The position numbers and the translations under genes were made by a program. A stretch of 19,004 nucleotides of DNA, taken from contig PWND01000135.1 in the NCBI GenBank assembly GCA_003557965.1, positions 1 through 19,004 on the forward strand, read 5' to 3'. Shown piece after piece: positions 1 through 8,345 of the stretch. The stretch comes from Bacteroidales bacterium (GTDB taxonomy: Bacteria > Bacteroidota > Bacteroidia > Bacteroidales > UBA7960). Each line of letters opens with the position of its first letter. Within the stretch, counting starts at the first letter, position 1. The notes under the pieces were generated by a model. It was not told where the DNA came from. It worked only from the letters and a program-made list of their open reading frames with translations, and did not search any database.

Positions 1-870
1 AATATCCGCGATATACAGGTAATTGGCGACATTCCCCTGTATGTTGCATTTGACAGCTCTGATGCATGGGCAAATCCTGAAATTTTTGATTTTGATGAAA
101 ATATGAATCCCCGGACTGTTGCCGGCGTACCACCTGACTATTTCAGTGCTACCGGGCAGTTGTGGGGTAATCCGATTTATAACTGGGAGAAGCTTTCTGA
201 AATTGGGTTCCAATGGTGGATTGACAGGATAGAAGCTAACTTTAAACTTTATGATATTCTGAGGATTGATCATTTCAGGGGCCTTGCAGAATACTGGGCA
301 GTGCCATACGGACAAAAAACCGCCGAAAATGGGAAATGGGAACCCGCAATGGGTGAAGAAATGATGGATGCTGTGTATGAAGCTCTGGGCGAACTTCCGA
401 TTATTGCCGAAGACCTTGGTGTTATTACTCCCGATGTGGAAGAACTTCGCGATGGCTTTGAACTTCCGGGAATGAAAATTTTGCAGTTTGCTTTCGATAG
501 CGGTGAAGAAAATGACTTTATTCCGCACTCCTATGTGAAGAATTGTGTTGTTTATACAGGCACACATGACAATGATACTACGCTGGGCAGATTTAATGAA
601 AGCACTGAAGAGGAAAAGCAAATGATGAGAGATTATTTCCGTATTGATGAGTCAGACCCTGCATGGTCGTTTATACGCCTTGCTTGGTCAACAGTTGCTA
701 ATATTGCAGTTGCGCCAATGCAGGATATTTTGAGGCTCGACACTGAAGCAAGGATGAATTTCCCCGGAAAAGCTTCAGGATACTGGAAGTGGAGATATAA
801 AAAGGAACAGCTTACATCAAAGCATACTGATGATTTGCTTAAACTGACAGAAATCTTTGGAAGGAGATAG
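1..870 (+). CDS. malQ: 4-alpha-glucanotransferase (amylomaltase, GH77), 5'-truncated
   Basis: GH77 transfers alpha-1,4-glucan chains between maltooligosaccharides (disproportionation) in cytoplasmic maltodextrin or glycogen metabolism. The frame is open from base 1, so the 5' end lies outside the window; the methionine at 103 is internal. The 289 visible codons are the catalytic C-terminal half of a protein that is usually about 500 residues. Counting from the first codon, one sees GDIPLYVAFDS, then VAGVPPDYFSATGQLWGNP (substrate-binding loop), RIDHFRG with the family's nucleophile Asp at 90, IIAEDLG with the acid/base Glu at 137, and THDNDT with the third catalytic Asp at 190. The C-terminus (MQDIL, ARMNFPG, YWKWRY) is intact. 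The RIDHFRG signature and simple ending fit the short bacterial MalQ rather than the long CBM20-bearing type. An 87-bp gap separates it from the kinase gene. Family assignment is very secure. Confidence 0.96.
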   Translation, partial: NIRDIQVIGDIPLYVAFDSSDAWANPEIFDFDENMNPRTVAGVPPDYFSATGQLWGNPIYNWEKLSEIGFQWWIDRIEANFKLYDILRIDHFRGLAEYWAVPYGQKTAENGKWEPAMGEEMMDAVYEALGELPIIAEDLGVITPDVEELRDGFELPGMKILQFAFDSGEENDFIPHSYVKNCVVYTGTHDNDTTLGRFNESTEEEKQMMRDYFRIDESDPAWSFIRLAWSTVANIAVAPMQDILRLDTEARMNFPGKASGYWKWRYKKEQLTSKHTDDLLKLTEIFGRR

Positions 871-957
871 TGTAAACATGAGGGTTCCATCGGGATAAAT
901 TGAATACATGAATACGCATAATACTAATATTCAGTTTGATAACACTAACTTACACAG

Positions 958-2058
958 ATGAAACAACAAACAATTACAAAGCAGGCTTCTGAAAAGCTAC
1001 AGAAATCAGAAAAAAAGATGCATTGCCTCATAGGTTTTGACGGCTTTGTTGATGAGATCATACATGTAGTTGACAAGCGAAAGAGCCCCGGGGAATACGA
1101 GCGTATTCCTGATATTACGGCTTTGTCAGAAAGAATAGCAAGCGTTGCAGGGCTGAGTGCAAATATAGAAATGGTTCCTGTGCAGACCAAGCTAGGTGGA
1201 AACGGCCCTATCATGGCAAACGCACTTATTGCCCAGGATCACAATATTACTTACATTGGAGCCCTCGGAAAACATTATGTTCATCCTGTTTTCAGGGAGT
1301 TTGCAGATAGCTGCAAGAAAGTTGTTACACTCACTGACCCCGGCTTTACAGAAGCTCTTGAGTTTTATGATGGAAAGCTGATGCTCGGCAAAATGAATAA
1401 TCTTATTGAAGTTAGTTATGAGCATTTGCTCGAAAAATTACCGGAAAAAGAGATTAAATCAATTCTTTCTGATACTGATTTAATTGGCTTTACCAACTGG
1501 ACAATGCTTTTTAACCTCAACTCTATTATTAAAAAGTTCAGTGCACTGATTGGCAATTTAAAGAACAAACCATTAGTGTTTCTTGACCTTGCCGACCCCA
1601 AGAAGAGGACAACGGAAGATATTTCTGAAGTTCTGACACTTATTTCGGAAATACCTACAAAAACCATTCTCAGCATGAATCAGAATGAATCAACTATTAT
1701 TGCAACAGTGCTTGGTATCGAGGAGGATGAGTTAACGAAAAGGGCAGAAGGCATCAGGAATAAAATGGGGATTTTCGGAATAGTTATTCACCCGACAAAC
1801 GGAGCGGCAATAGCATGTGAAAATGAAAGTGCTTGGATTGATGGGCCTTATACGCCCAAGCCAAAACTTACAACAGGTGCCGGCGATAATTTCAATGCCG
1901 GGTTCTGTAATGCATGGATGAATGGATTAAAACCGGCAGAATGCCTGTCTGCCGGTGTTTCTTCGTCAGGGTTTTATGTAAGAAATGCCAGGTCGGCTAA
2001 CAGAATGGAGCTTATAAACTTTATGAAAAGCTGGGCTTCAGGAGAAATAAAAGACTGA
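958..2058 (+). CDS. PfkB-family carbohydrate/nucleoside kinase
   Basis: This is a ribokinase-fold ATP-dependent kinase of 366 residues. The N-terminal part carries the substrate side (IGFDGFVDEI near residue 25, the glycine-rich KLGGNGP near 78-84). The C-terminal signature TTGAGDNFNAGF holds the anion-hole G307-A308-G309 and the catalytic base D310. Family members phosphorylate sugars or nucleosides such as fructose, ribose, 2-keto-3-deoxygluconate or adenosine; the substrate cannot be read from sequence alone. The ATG at 958 is the first in frame and precedes the conserved core by about 20 residues. No Shine-Dalgarno sequence is seen, as usual in Bacteroidota. It follows malQ by 87 bp and precedes the helicase gene by 24 bp, so co-transcription with the helicase is likely although their functions do not obviously match. 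Proximity to malQ hints at sugar metabolism, which is inference only. Confidence 0.9.
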   Translation: MKQQTITKQASEKLQKSEKKMHCLIGFDGFVDEIIHVVDKRKSPGEYERIPDITALSERIASVAGLSANIEMVPVQTKLGGNGPIMANALIAQDHNITYIGALGKHYVHPVFREFADSCKKVVTLTDPGFTEALEFYDGKLMLGKMNNLIEVSYEHLLEKLPEKEIKSILSDTDLIGFTNWTMLFNLNSIIKKFSALIGNLKNKPLVFLDLADPKKRTTEDISEVLTLISEIPTKTILSMNQNESTIIATVLGIEEDELTKRAEGIRNKMGIFGIVIHPTNGAAIACENESAWIDGPYTPKPKLTTGAGDNFNAGFCNAWMNGLKPAECLSAGVSSSGFYVRNARSANRMELINFMKSWASGEIKD

Positions 2059-2082
2059 AAACTTGCTTAAAATTGCAGATTA

Positions 2083-5000
2083 ATGCAAGAAAACTTCATC
2101 GTTTACAAATCATCGGCAGGTAGCGGAAAAACGTTTACCCTGGTAAAAGAATACCTTAAAATTGTTTTGAATGATAAAAGCAAGGTCAGAAATGTGCTTG
2201 CTATTACTTTCACAAATGCTGCTGCTGCCGAAATGAAGTCGCGCATTATTGAAACATTAGGCAAAATTTCAAAATTAAACATTGCGGAAAAAAATCTATG
2301 GGATAACAGCATACAGGATTTTTTAAAGCATGTTGCCGGGTTAAGCCCGGATGATAACTTGCCTGATGATGATACTTTACTGGAGATACGCTCAAATGCA
2401 TCTGCCGTTTTGTCAAATATTTTACATAACTATGGCGACTTTGCAGTTAGCACTATTGACAGCTTTACGCACAGGATAATCAGGACATTTGCTTTTGACC
2501 TGCAAATACCACTAAACTTTGATATAGAACTTGATGCCAAAACCCTCCTGAATCAAGCTGTTGATATACTGATTAGCCGTGTTGGGACAGATGCCGGCGG
2601 TGCACTTACCAAAGTTATGGTAGCTTATATGGAAAGCATTACCGATGAAGAAAAACTCCGGCCGGTTGAAAGAGAAATTATTAATCTTGCATTTACAATT
2701 TTGCAGGAAGACCTGGGTAATAATGTTGAGAAAATTAAAAATATCAGCCTTGACAGTTTTCTTGATATTCAAAAAAAGATTACAGCAGAAATATATTCTT
2801 TTGAAAACAGCATTGCTGAAATTGCAAAAAGCGTTGTTGAAAAACTCGATTCAGCAAATATCCCGGATGAAGCTTTTTATCAAGGCAAAAAAGGCGTGTC
2901 ATCATACTTTAGAAATCTTGCAGCCGGGCTAATCGAAGAAAAAATAAATCCTAACTCTTATGTTATAAAAGCATTTGAAGAAGATAAATGGTTCTCAAAA
3001 AAATGCACGGAAGCTGATGAAGCAGCAATATCCGGTTTAACAGAAATGTTTTTTGATGCATACAACCGCATAAATCAAATCAGGGATAAAGGAGTTGACA
3101 ACTACTATCTTTTAAAAGTTGTAAATAAAAATATTTTTCCATTAGCAGTACTTAGTGAAGTTGAAAAAATCCTTGAAGAAATAAAAAGCCAAAACTCCTT
3201 ATTACATATTTCTGATTTTAATAAAAAAATCGCAAATATTATTGCTGTTCAGCCGGTGCCGTTTATTTATGAAAGACTGGGCGAAAAGTACAAGCATTAC
3301 ATGATTGATGAATTCCAGGATACTTCATTATTGCAATGGCAAAATTTACTTCCCCTTGTGGAAAATGCGCTTGCTAATGGAAATATGAACCTTGTTGTTG
3401 GTGATTGTAAACAGGCAATATACAGGTGGAGGGGAGGAGAGGTTGAGCAGTTTGCAAAGCTGCCCGAGATTTCACCAAAAATTGTGGCCACATCAAAACC
3501 CTCGTGGCAAAGAGCGCTGAGAGATTATTATAAGCATAAGCCATTAGACGTAAACTACAGGTCAGAAAAAGAAATTGTGGAATTCAACAATGAATTCTTT
3601 AATTTTATTCAGGAAAATGCCCTTGTTGGTGAGTATGCGGAAATATATTCAGGAGTTGAGCAAAAATATCTTCCTCATAAAAAAGGCGGATATGTGCAAA
3701 TAGATTTTATTCCTGCCGATGAAGCAGAGGATGGAAAAACCTTAGAGGACAACACACTTGAGAAAACGCTTGAGTTAATTCATGAGCTGCATAATGAGCA
3801 TAACCATCCTTTTAGCGACATTACAGTGCTAAGCAGAAGTAATTACCATGCAAATCTTGTTGCACGCTACCTGGTTGAAAATGAAATTGATGTAATTTCA
3901 CAGGAATCGCTTTTGCTGGAATTTTCACCGGATGTAAACTTTTTTATTTCTGTTTTGAATCTTTTGCTGAAACCAAAAGACCCCGTTGTTTTTCTTGAAG
4001 TAATATCTTACTTGTATAAAAAGGGATTTATAAAAAATGTAGCCGGGATTCACGATATCCTGAAAAAGCTTGATGAGTTTCCTGTAAATAAAAGCCTTGA
4101 CAAAGGCCAGCATATTAAGAAGCTGGAGGCTTTACTAAAAACCGGTGGCCATAATATTGATTTTTTTGAGCTAAGCAAACTAAATCTGTGGGACCTCTGT
4201 GAGTTTCTGGTTAAAACATTTTTCTCATCAAAACCGGAAGTTAATCCTTATGTGGCGTTTTTTATGGATGCCGTTTACGACTATCTTCAAAAGAATCCCG
4301 TATCAATTAACGATTTTGTACAGTGGTGGGAAGAAAATAAAAGCAAATATTCTGTTGTTGTTCCGAAAGGTATAGATGCAGTTCAGGTAATGACAATACA
4401 TAAAGCAAAAGGTTTGCAGTTTCCGGTAGTGATTTTCCCATTTGTAAATATGTCAAACACAAGAATGGGCTTAAATGGCTTTTGGCATGATATTAAAATT
4501 GATGTTGCACCGGAACTAAAAACAGCATATTTTACATATCGTAAAGACCTTGAAAACACTATACTGGCGGAGAAATACCATGAAGAAAAGCAGAAGTCGC
4601 TTCTGGATTTGCTGAATGTAATTTATGTTGCTTTTACGCGCCCACGTGAAAAGCTCTTCGTTTTATCTAATTATCCTAAAAAAGGTGTGTTCAAAGAATC
4701 GGCAAACACCGCCGCATATTTTCTTAAAGAGTTTTTATCTTACAAAGAACAGTGGGAAGAAGGCTTAGTAATGTACCAGTTTGGTAATAATTATTCAACT
4801 GATTCACAGGCGGATACGCATGAGGATGCGGGTATGGAAGCCGGGATTGCAAAGTTTAACAGGTATTTGAGTAACGACTGGCGGGATAAAATTCACATAA
4901 GGCCGGTAGTACAATCATCAGAATTTGATGATGAGCAAAAGTTAGCACTGGCAAGGGGCAGAATGATGCATAAGGTGATGGAGAACATTTTAACAAAAGA

Positions 5001-5370
5001 AGATGTGGAAAGGGTTCTTAATAAAATGTTTGTAAATGGTGAAATTAGCCGTGAAGAGCAGGCATCTCTAAAGAATAATATAGTTGAGTTAATAAGTTCT
5101 GAAAAGCTGTCGCCTTATTTTTCAGAAGGAATGAATATAATGAATGAAGCTGCTATATTAACAGAAGATGGCCGGTATTACAGGCCTGACCGTGTTGTGC
5201 TTTCCGAAAATAAAGCAGTAGTAATGGATTATAAAACTGGCGCAGCATCAGAAACCTACAAAAAACAACTGCTTCATTACAAAGCATTACTTCAAAAAAT
5301 GGGATATAAACAAATTGAAGCATACCTGGTTTATCTTGACGAGGTGAAGGTAGAGGAGGTATCATTATAA
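2083..5370 (+). CDS. AddA/RecB-like UvrD-type helicase with C-terminal PD-(D/E)XK nuclease
   Basis: This 1095-residue SF1A helicase-nuclease should process double-strand DNA ends for RecA-dependent repair. Motifs in order: Walker A SSAGSGKT (10-17), motif Ia AITFTNAAAAEM (about 41-52), STIDSFTHRI, Walker B DEFQDTS (409-415), motif III GDCKQAIYRWRGG (about 440-452), motif IV VNYRSE, motif V VQVMTIHKAKG (767-777) and motif VI YVAFTRPREK (848-857). The C-terminal RecB-type nuclease is intact: GRMMHKVME, then RPDR with D1036, DYKTG with D1049 and K1051, and Q1062-x3-Y1066. The layout and length match AddA of AddAB rather than UvrD or Rep, which lack the nuclease. In many Bacteroidota an AddB-like PD-(D/E)XK protein sits next door, but here the neighbours are a sugar kinase and pruA. 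The 24-bp gap from the kinase suggests a shared transcript. I left the symbol blank because AddA and RecB-like forms are hard to separate here. Confidence 0.93.
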   Translation: MQENFIVYKSSAGSGKTFTLVKEYLKIVLNDKSKVRNVLAITFTNAAAAEMKSRIIETLGKISKLNIAEKNLWDNSIQDFLKHVAGLSPDDNLPDDDTLLEIRSNASAVLSNILHNYGDFAVSTIDSFTHRIIRTFAFDLQIPLNFDIELDAKTLLNQAVDILISRVGTDAGGALTKVMVAYMESITDEEKLRPVEREIINLAFTILQEDLGNNVEKIKNISLDSFLDIQKKITAEIYSFENSIAEIAKSVVEKLDSANIPDEAFYQGKKGVSSYFRNLAAGLIEEKINPNSYVIKAFEEDKWFSKKCTEADEAAISGLTEMFFDAYNRINQIRDKGVDNYYLLKVVNKNIFPLAVLSEVEKILEEIKSQNSLLHISDFNKKIANIIAVQPVPFIYERLGEKYKHYMIDEFQDTSLLQWQNLLPLVENALANGNMNLVVGDCKQAIYRWRGGEVEQFAKLPEISPKIVATSKPSWQRALRDYYKHKPLDVNYRSEKEIVEFNNEFFNFIQENALVGEYAEIYSGVEQKYLPHKKGGYVQIDFIPADEAEDGKTLEDNTLEKTLELIHELHNEHNHPFSDITVLSRSNYHANLVARYLVENEIDVISQESLLLEFSPDVNFFISVLNLLLKPKDPVVFLEVISYLYKKGFIKNVAGIHDILKKLDEFPVNKSLDKGQHIKKLEALLKTGGHNIDFFELSKLNLWDLCEFLVKTFFSSKPEVNPYVAFFMDAVYDYLQKNPVSINDFVQWWEENKSKYSVVVPKGIDAVQVMTIHKAKGLQFPVVIFPFVNMSNTRMGLNGFWHDIKIDVAPELKTAYFTYRKDLENTILAEKYHEEKQKSLLDLLNVIYVAFTRPREKLFVLSNYPKKGVFKESANTAAYFLKEFLSYKEQWEEGLVMYQFGNNYSTDSQADTHEDAGMEAGIAKFNRYLSNDWRDKIHIRPVVQSSEFDDEQKLALARGRMMHKVMENILTKEDVERVLNKMFVNGEISREEQASLKNNIVELISSEKLSPYFSEGMNIMNEAAILTEDGRYYRPDRVVLSENKAVVMDYKTGAASETYKKQLLHYKALLQKMGYKQIEAYLVYLDEVKVEEVSL

Positions 5371-5448
5371 AGGAAAGAATAGCTTTTAGGTACCGGATGT
5401 TTCAAACTAATTCCCTCATAAATTGTTATATAAAAAAGCCGGCCGTTT

Positions 5449-5462
5449 ATGTTATAATATTG
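5449..5462 (+). promoter_or_regulatory. Possible promoter core upstream of pruA
   Basis: The 14-mer ATGTTATAATATTG includes TATAAT and also TAATATTG, one base off the Bacteroidota -7 element TAnnTTTG. The identical 14-mer occurs ahead of the secreted protease gene (15367-15380). No TTG lies at the expected 19-21 bp upstream, so this is a weak call; AT-rich coincidence is possible. Confidence 0.3.
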
Positions 5463-5481
5463 CATTATGGCGACAGGCTTT

Positions 5482-5521
5482 AACCCGGTTGTTCTTCGCT
5501 AACTGATTTATAAGCCGGGTT
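5482..5521 (+). promoter_or_regulatory. Stem-loop in the pruA leader (attenuator or weak terminator)
   Basis: AACCCGGTT (5482-5490) pairs with AGCCGGGTT (5513-5521), giving 9 base pairs including one G-T, around a 22-nt loop. Only TTTT follows before the A-rich run-up to the pruA start 37 bp later. It could be a weak terminator for the helicase transcript or a leader structure of pruA. Position and short U-run do not decide between them. Confidence 0.4.
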
Positions 5522-5557
5522 TTAGAAATTAAATCAGAAACTTAAAAAACGACAGAT

Positions 5558-7204
5558 ATGAACAACGCACAATTTTATTTTCCCCGCCCAAAAAACGAAC
5601 CTGTATTAGATTACACTAAAGGAACACCGGAAAGGCTGGCACTTGAAGAAGAAATAGAAAAGCACAGTAATAATAAAATAGAGATTCCCCTGATAATAGG
5701 AGGAAAAGAGGTATATACCGGAAATACCGGCACAGTGGTAAGCCCGCATAATCATAAAAATGTTGTGGCAACATATCATAAAGCCGGGGAGAAAGAGGTT
5801 AAAATGGCAATAGATGCTGCTTTGGAAGCCCATAAATTCTGGTCAAACCTTAGCTGGATAGAAAGGGTATCAATAACTTTAAAAGTTTCCGAACTTATTT
5901 CTACCAAATACAGATACCTTGTAAATGCTGTAACAATGGTAGGGCAAGGCAAAAATGCTTATCAGTCGGAGATTGATGCCGTATGTGAAACAATTGATTT
6001 TTTAAGGTTTAATGCTCATTATGTTTCGGAAATATATAATGACCAGCCACATTCTGAAAGTGCTAATCTCAACAGGATAGAGTATCGTCCTTTGGAGGGG
6101 TTTGTATTTGCAGTAAGCCCGTTTAACTTTACATCAATCGCATCGAACTTAGCTTTAGCACCGGTGGTTATGGGCAATACTGTAGTTTGGAAACCTTCAG
6201 GCACAGCACTTTTGTCAAATTATTATTTGATGAAAATATTTAAAGAAGCCGGTTTGCCCGATGGCGTTGTTAATTTTATACCCGGACAGGGAAGTAAGAT
6301 AGGAGAGATTGTATTAAATCATAAAAGCCTTGCAGGAGTTCACTTTACAGGCAGCAACAACACATTCAACAATATTTGGAAAACAATTGCACAAAATGTA
6401 GAAAACTTCCGCTCATACCCCAGGATAGTTGGTGAAACCGGTGGTAAAGACTTTGTTTTTGCGCATAATTCGGCAAATATTGATGAATTGGCTACCGCTT
6501 TGGTAAGAGGTGCTTTCGAGTACCAGGGGCAAAAATGTTCAGCAGCCTCCAGGGCATATATTCCGAGGTCTATATGGCCGGAATTAGAGAAGAAAGTAGG
6601 TGAAAATATTGGTAAAATAAAGCAAGGAGGAGTTAATGATTTCTGCAATTTTGTTAATGCTGTGATTGATGAAAATGCTTTTGAAACCATTACTTCTTAT
6701 ATTGAAAAAGCCCGCACTTCAAAGAGTGCTGAAATTATTTTCGGCGGCAATAGTGATAAATCAACAGGATACTTTATTGAGCCAACAGTAATAAGGGCTC
6801 TTGACCCGCACTTTACCACTATGGAAGAAGAGATTTTCGGGCCGGTACTTACTATCTATGTTTATGATGATGAAGAATATGAAAAAACACTTGAACTATG
6901 CAACACAACATCACCTTATGGTTTAACAGGTGCTATTTTTAGTGAGGATGTTGCAGCAAGGGTAAAGGCTTGCCAGGTACTCAGGTATGCTGCCGGCAAC
7001 TTTTATTATAATGATAAACCCACAGGTGCAGTTGTCGGGCAGCAACCTTTTGGCGGCTCCAGGCAGTCGGGTACTAATGATAAAGCCGGAAGTTACTTGA
7101 ACCTTTTAAGATGGGTAAGCCCAAGAACTATAAAGGAAACATTTCTTCCGCCCAAAGATTTCAGATATCCGTATATGCACGAACAAAAGTGTGACTGCTC
7201 TTAA
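5558..7204 (+). CDS. pruA: L-glutamate gamma-semialdehyde dehydrogenase (1-pyrroline-5-carboxylate dehydrogenase)
   Basis: PruA oxidises glutamate gamma-semialdehyde, in equilibrium with pyrroline-5-carboxylate, to glutamate with NAD+ as the second step of proline catabolism in the cytoplasm. The 548 residues form a complete aldehyde dehydrogenase. Visible are the NAD-binding HFTGSNNTFNNIW, the general-base glutamate in GETGGKD (E293), and the nucleophile cysteine in GQKCSAASR (C327). The late motifs EEIFGPVLTIYVY and KPTGAVVGQQPFGGS are also present. The N-terminal extension, and the ending SPRTIKETFLPPKDFRYPYM, match the stand-alone ALDH4 type (like mitochondrial ALDH4A1) rather than the C-terminal half of bifunctional PutA. 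No proline dehydrogenase gene is in the window. The gene has its own leader of 187 bp after the helicase and converges on ansA, with only 15 bp between the stop codons. Confidence 0.95.
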   Translation: MNNAQFYFPRPKNEPVLDYTKGTPERLALEEEIEKHSNNKIEIPLIIGGKEVYTGNTGTVVSPHNHKNVVATYHKAGEKEVKMAIDAALEAHKFWSNLSWIERVSITLKVSELISTKYRYLVNAVTMVGQGKNAYQSEIDAVCETIDFLRFNAHYVSEIYNDQPHSESANLNRIEYRPLEGFVFAVSPFNFTSIASNLALAPVVMGNTVVWKPSGTALLSNYYLMKIFKEAGLPDGVVNFIPGQGSKIGEIVLNHKSLAGVHFTGSNNTFNNIWKTIAQNVENFRSYPRIVGETGGKDFVFAHNSANIDELATALVRGAFEYQGQKCSAASRAYIPRSIWPELEKKVGENIGKIKQGGVNDFCNFVNAVIDENAFETITSYIEKARTSKSAEIIFGGNSDKSTGYFIEPTVIRALDPHFTTMEEEIFGPVLTIYVYDDEEYEKTLELCNTTSPYGLTGAIFSEDVAARVKACQVLRYAAGNFYYNDKPTGAVVGQQPFGGSRQSGTNDKAGSYLNLLRWVSPRTIKETFLPPKDFRYPYMHEQKCDCS

Positions 7205-7219
7205 CAGAAATGATTAGAT

Positions 7220-8248
7220 TCAGGCAGACATTTCGCCCCTTATAGGTTTTTCAATATACTTTTTAATTTTTTCAGTGCTGTAGCCACTGCCAAGCAAATA
7301 CATAAGCTTGGTAATGGCTGCTTCAACGGTTATGTCGCGGCCGCTAAGCACTCCGGCTTTTTCTAAGCCTATCCCGGTTTCATATTTCCCCATTTGCACG
7401 GAACCGCCCCGGCATTGAGTTACATTCATAACGATAAGGCCTTTTGAAGTTGCGTTTTCTATTTCATCAATAAACCATTTATCGGATGGAGCATTCCCCG
7501 AACCGTATGTTTCTAGGATTACCGCTTTAAGGCCTTCCGTATTAAAAACAGCCCTCATAGTATTAGGGTTAATACCGGGAAATATTTTTAATACAGCAAC
7601 ATTTGTGTCAAGGTTTGTAAATATTCTTAATTCCTGCTCAGTAGGCTTGCTTATAGCGCTAAAGTTGTAGTTTATTTTTACACCAGCCTTTGCAAGCTCA
7701 GGGTAGTTTACCGACCTGAAAGCTTCAAAGTGTTCAGCATTATACTTGATAGTCCTGTTTCCCCTGTATAACTTATATTCAAAATATATGCAAACTTCCG
7801 GCACAATTGCTTTTCCATCTTTTTTTGCAGCTGCAATTTCAAGTGCAGTAATAACGTTTTCTTTGCCATCAGTTCTTATCTTTCCTAATGGAAGCTGCGA
7901 ACCGGTAAAAATAACAGGTTTTGACAGGTTTTCAAGCATAAAGCTTAGTGCTGACGCAGTATAAGCCATAGTATCAGAGCCGTGCAATATTACAAAGCCA
8001 TCAAAACTCTCATAGTTTTCTTCAATTATTTCGGCCAGGTGAACCCAAACACCGGGGTCCATGTTTGATGAATCAATTACCGGCTTAAATGAGATGCTTT
8101 CAATATTGAATTGAAATCTTTTGATTTCCGGGATTTGCTTTGTAAGATGTTTGAAGTCAAAAGGGCTTAATACGCCGGTTTCACTGTCTTCAACCATGCC
8201 AATTGTGCCTCCCGTATATATCAGTAGTATTGATGTGTTTTGTTCCAT
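7220..8248 (-). CDS. ansA: Type I (cytoplasmic) L-asparaginase
   Basis: AnsA hydrolyses L-asparagine to aspartate and ammonia. From the chosen start the protein is 342 residues, close to E. coli AnsA (338). It has the N-terminal signature IYTGGTIGM with nucleophile Thr15, the second signature GFVILHGSDTMAYTASAL, and YRGNRTIK with the family's catalytic lysine. It ends with NVTQCRGG and ITKLMYLLG, as in AnsA. The frame stays open to 8620, but the 124 extra residues are low-complexity and overlap the divergent gene. The start at 8248 (MEQNTSILLIYTGG) gives the family N-terminus directly. No signal peptide, so it should be cytoplasmic. Oddity: the catalytic Thr of the usual HGTDT motif is Ser91 here, while Asp92 is kept. 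It converges on pruA, so both amino-acid catabolic genes abut. Confidence 0.94.
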   Translation of the reverse strand: MEQNTSILLIYTGGTIGMVEDSETGVLSPFDFKHLTKQIPEIKRFQFNIESISFKPVIDSSNMDPGVWVHLAEIIEENYESFDGFVILHGSDTMAYTASALSFMLENLSKPVIFTGSQLPLGKIRTDGKENVITALEIAAAKKDGKAIVPEVCIYFEYKLYRGNRTIKYNAEHFEAFRSVNYPELAKAGVKINYNFSAISKPTEQELRIFTNLDTNVAVLKIFPGINPNTMRAVFNTEGLKAVILETYGSGNAPSDKWFIDEIENATSKGLIVMNVTQCRGGSVQMGKYETGIGLEKAGVLSGRDITVEAAITKLMYLLGSGYSTEKIKKYIEKPIRGEMSA

Positions 8249-8263
8249 GTTTTTTATTTTCAA

Positions 8264-8271
8264 CAAAAGTA
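8264..8271 (-). promoter_or_regulatory. -7 promoter element of ansA
   Basis: On the minus strand the sequence TACTTTTG exactly matches the Bacteroidota -7 element TAnnTTTG, 15 bp ahead of the ansA ATG. The -33 region shows TTTA instead of TTG near the right distance, so the match is partial. Initiation here would give a very short 5' leader of around ten bases. Confidence 0.45.
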
Positions 8272-8323
8272 TTATTTTGCTTAATATTTTTAAAATAATT
8301 TTCAATAAGCTTGGTAATATTTG

Positions 8324-8331
8324 TAAATTTG
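8324..8331 (+). promoter_or_regulatory. -7 promoter element of the ThiF-like gene
   Basis: TAAATTTG is an exact TAnnTTTG match 14 bp ahead of the ATG at 8346. Twenty bases upstream is TTTTC rather than TTG, so the -33 element is imperfect. With the ansA element it makes a compact divergent promoter pair inside 97 bp. Predicted leader is only about eight bases. Confidence 0.45.
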
Positions 8332-8345
8332 ATAAAAAAGGTACA

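Noticed and set aside
103..105. ATG at 103 as the start of malQ
   Set aside because: The frame is open to base 1 and encodes conserved GH77 sequence (GDIPLYVAFDS) before it, so this is an internal methionine of a truncated gene.
8121..8345. 75-codon upstream extension of the ThiF-like frame
   Set aside because: It is antisense to the conserved N-terminal part of ansA; the family opening RYSK starts right after the ATG at 8346.
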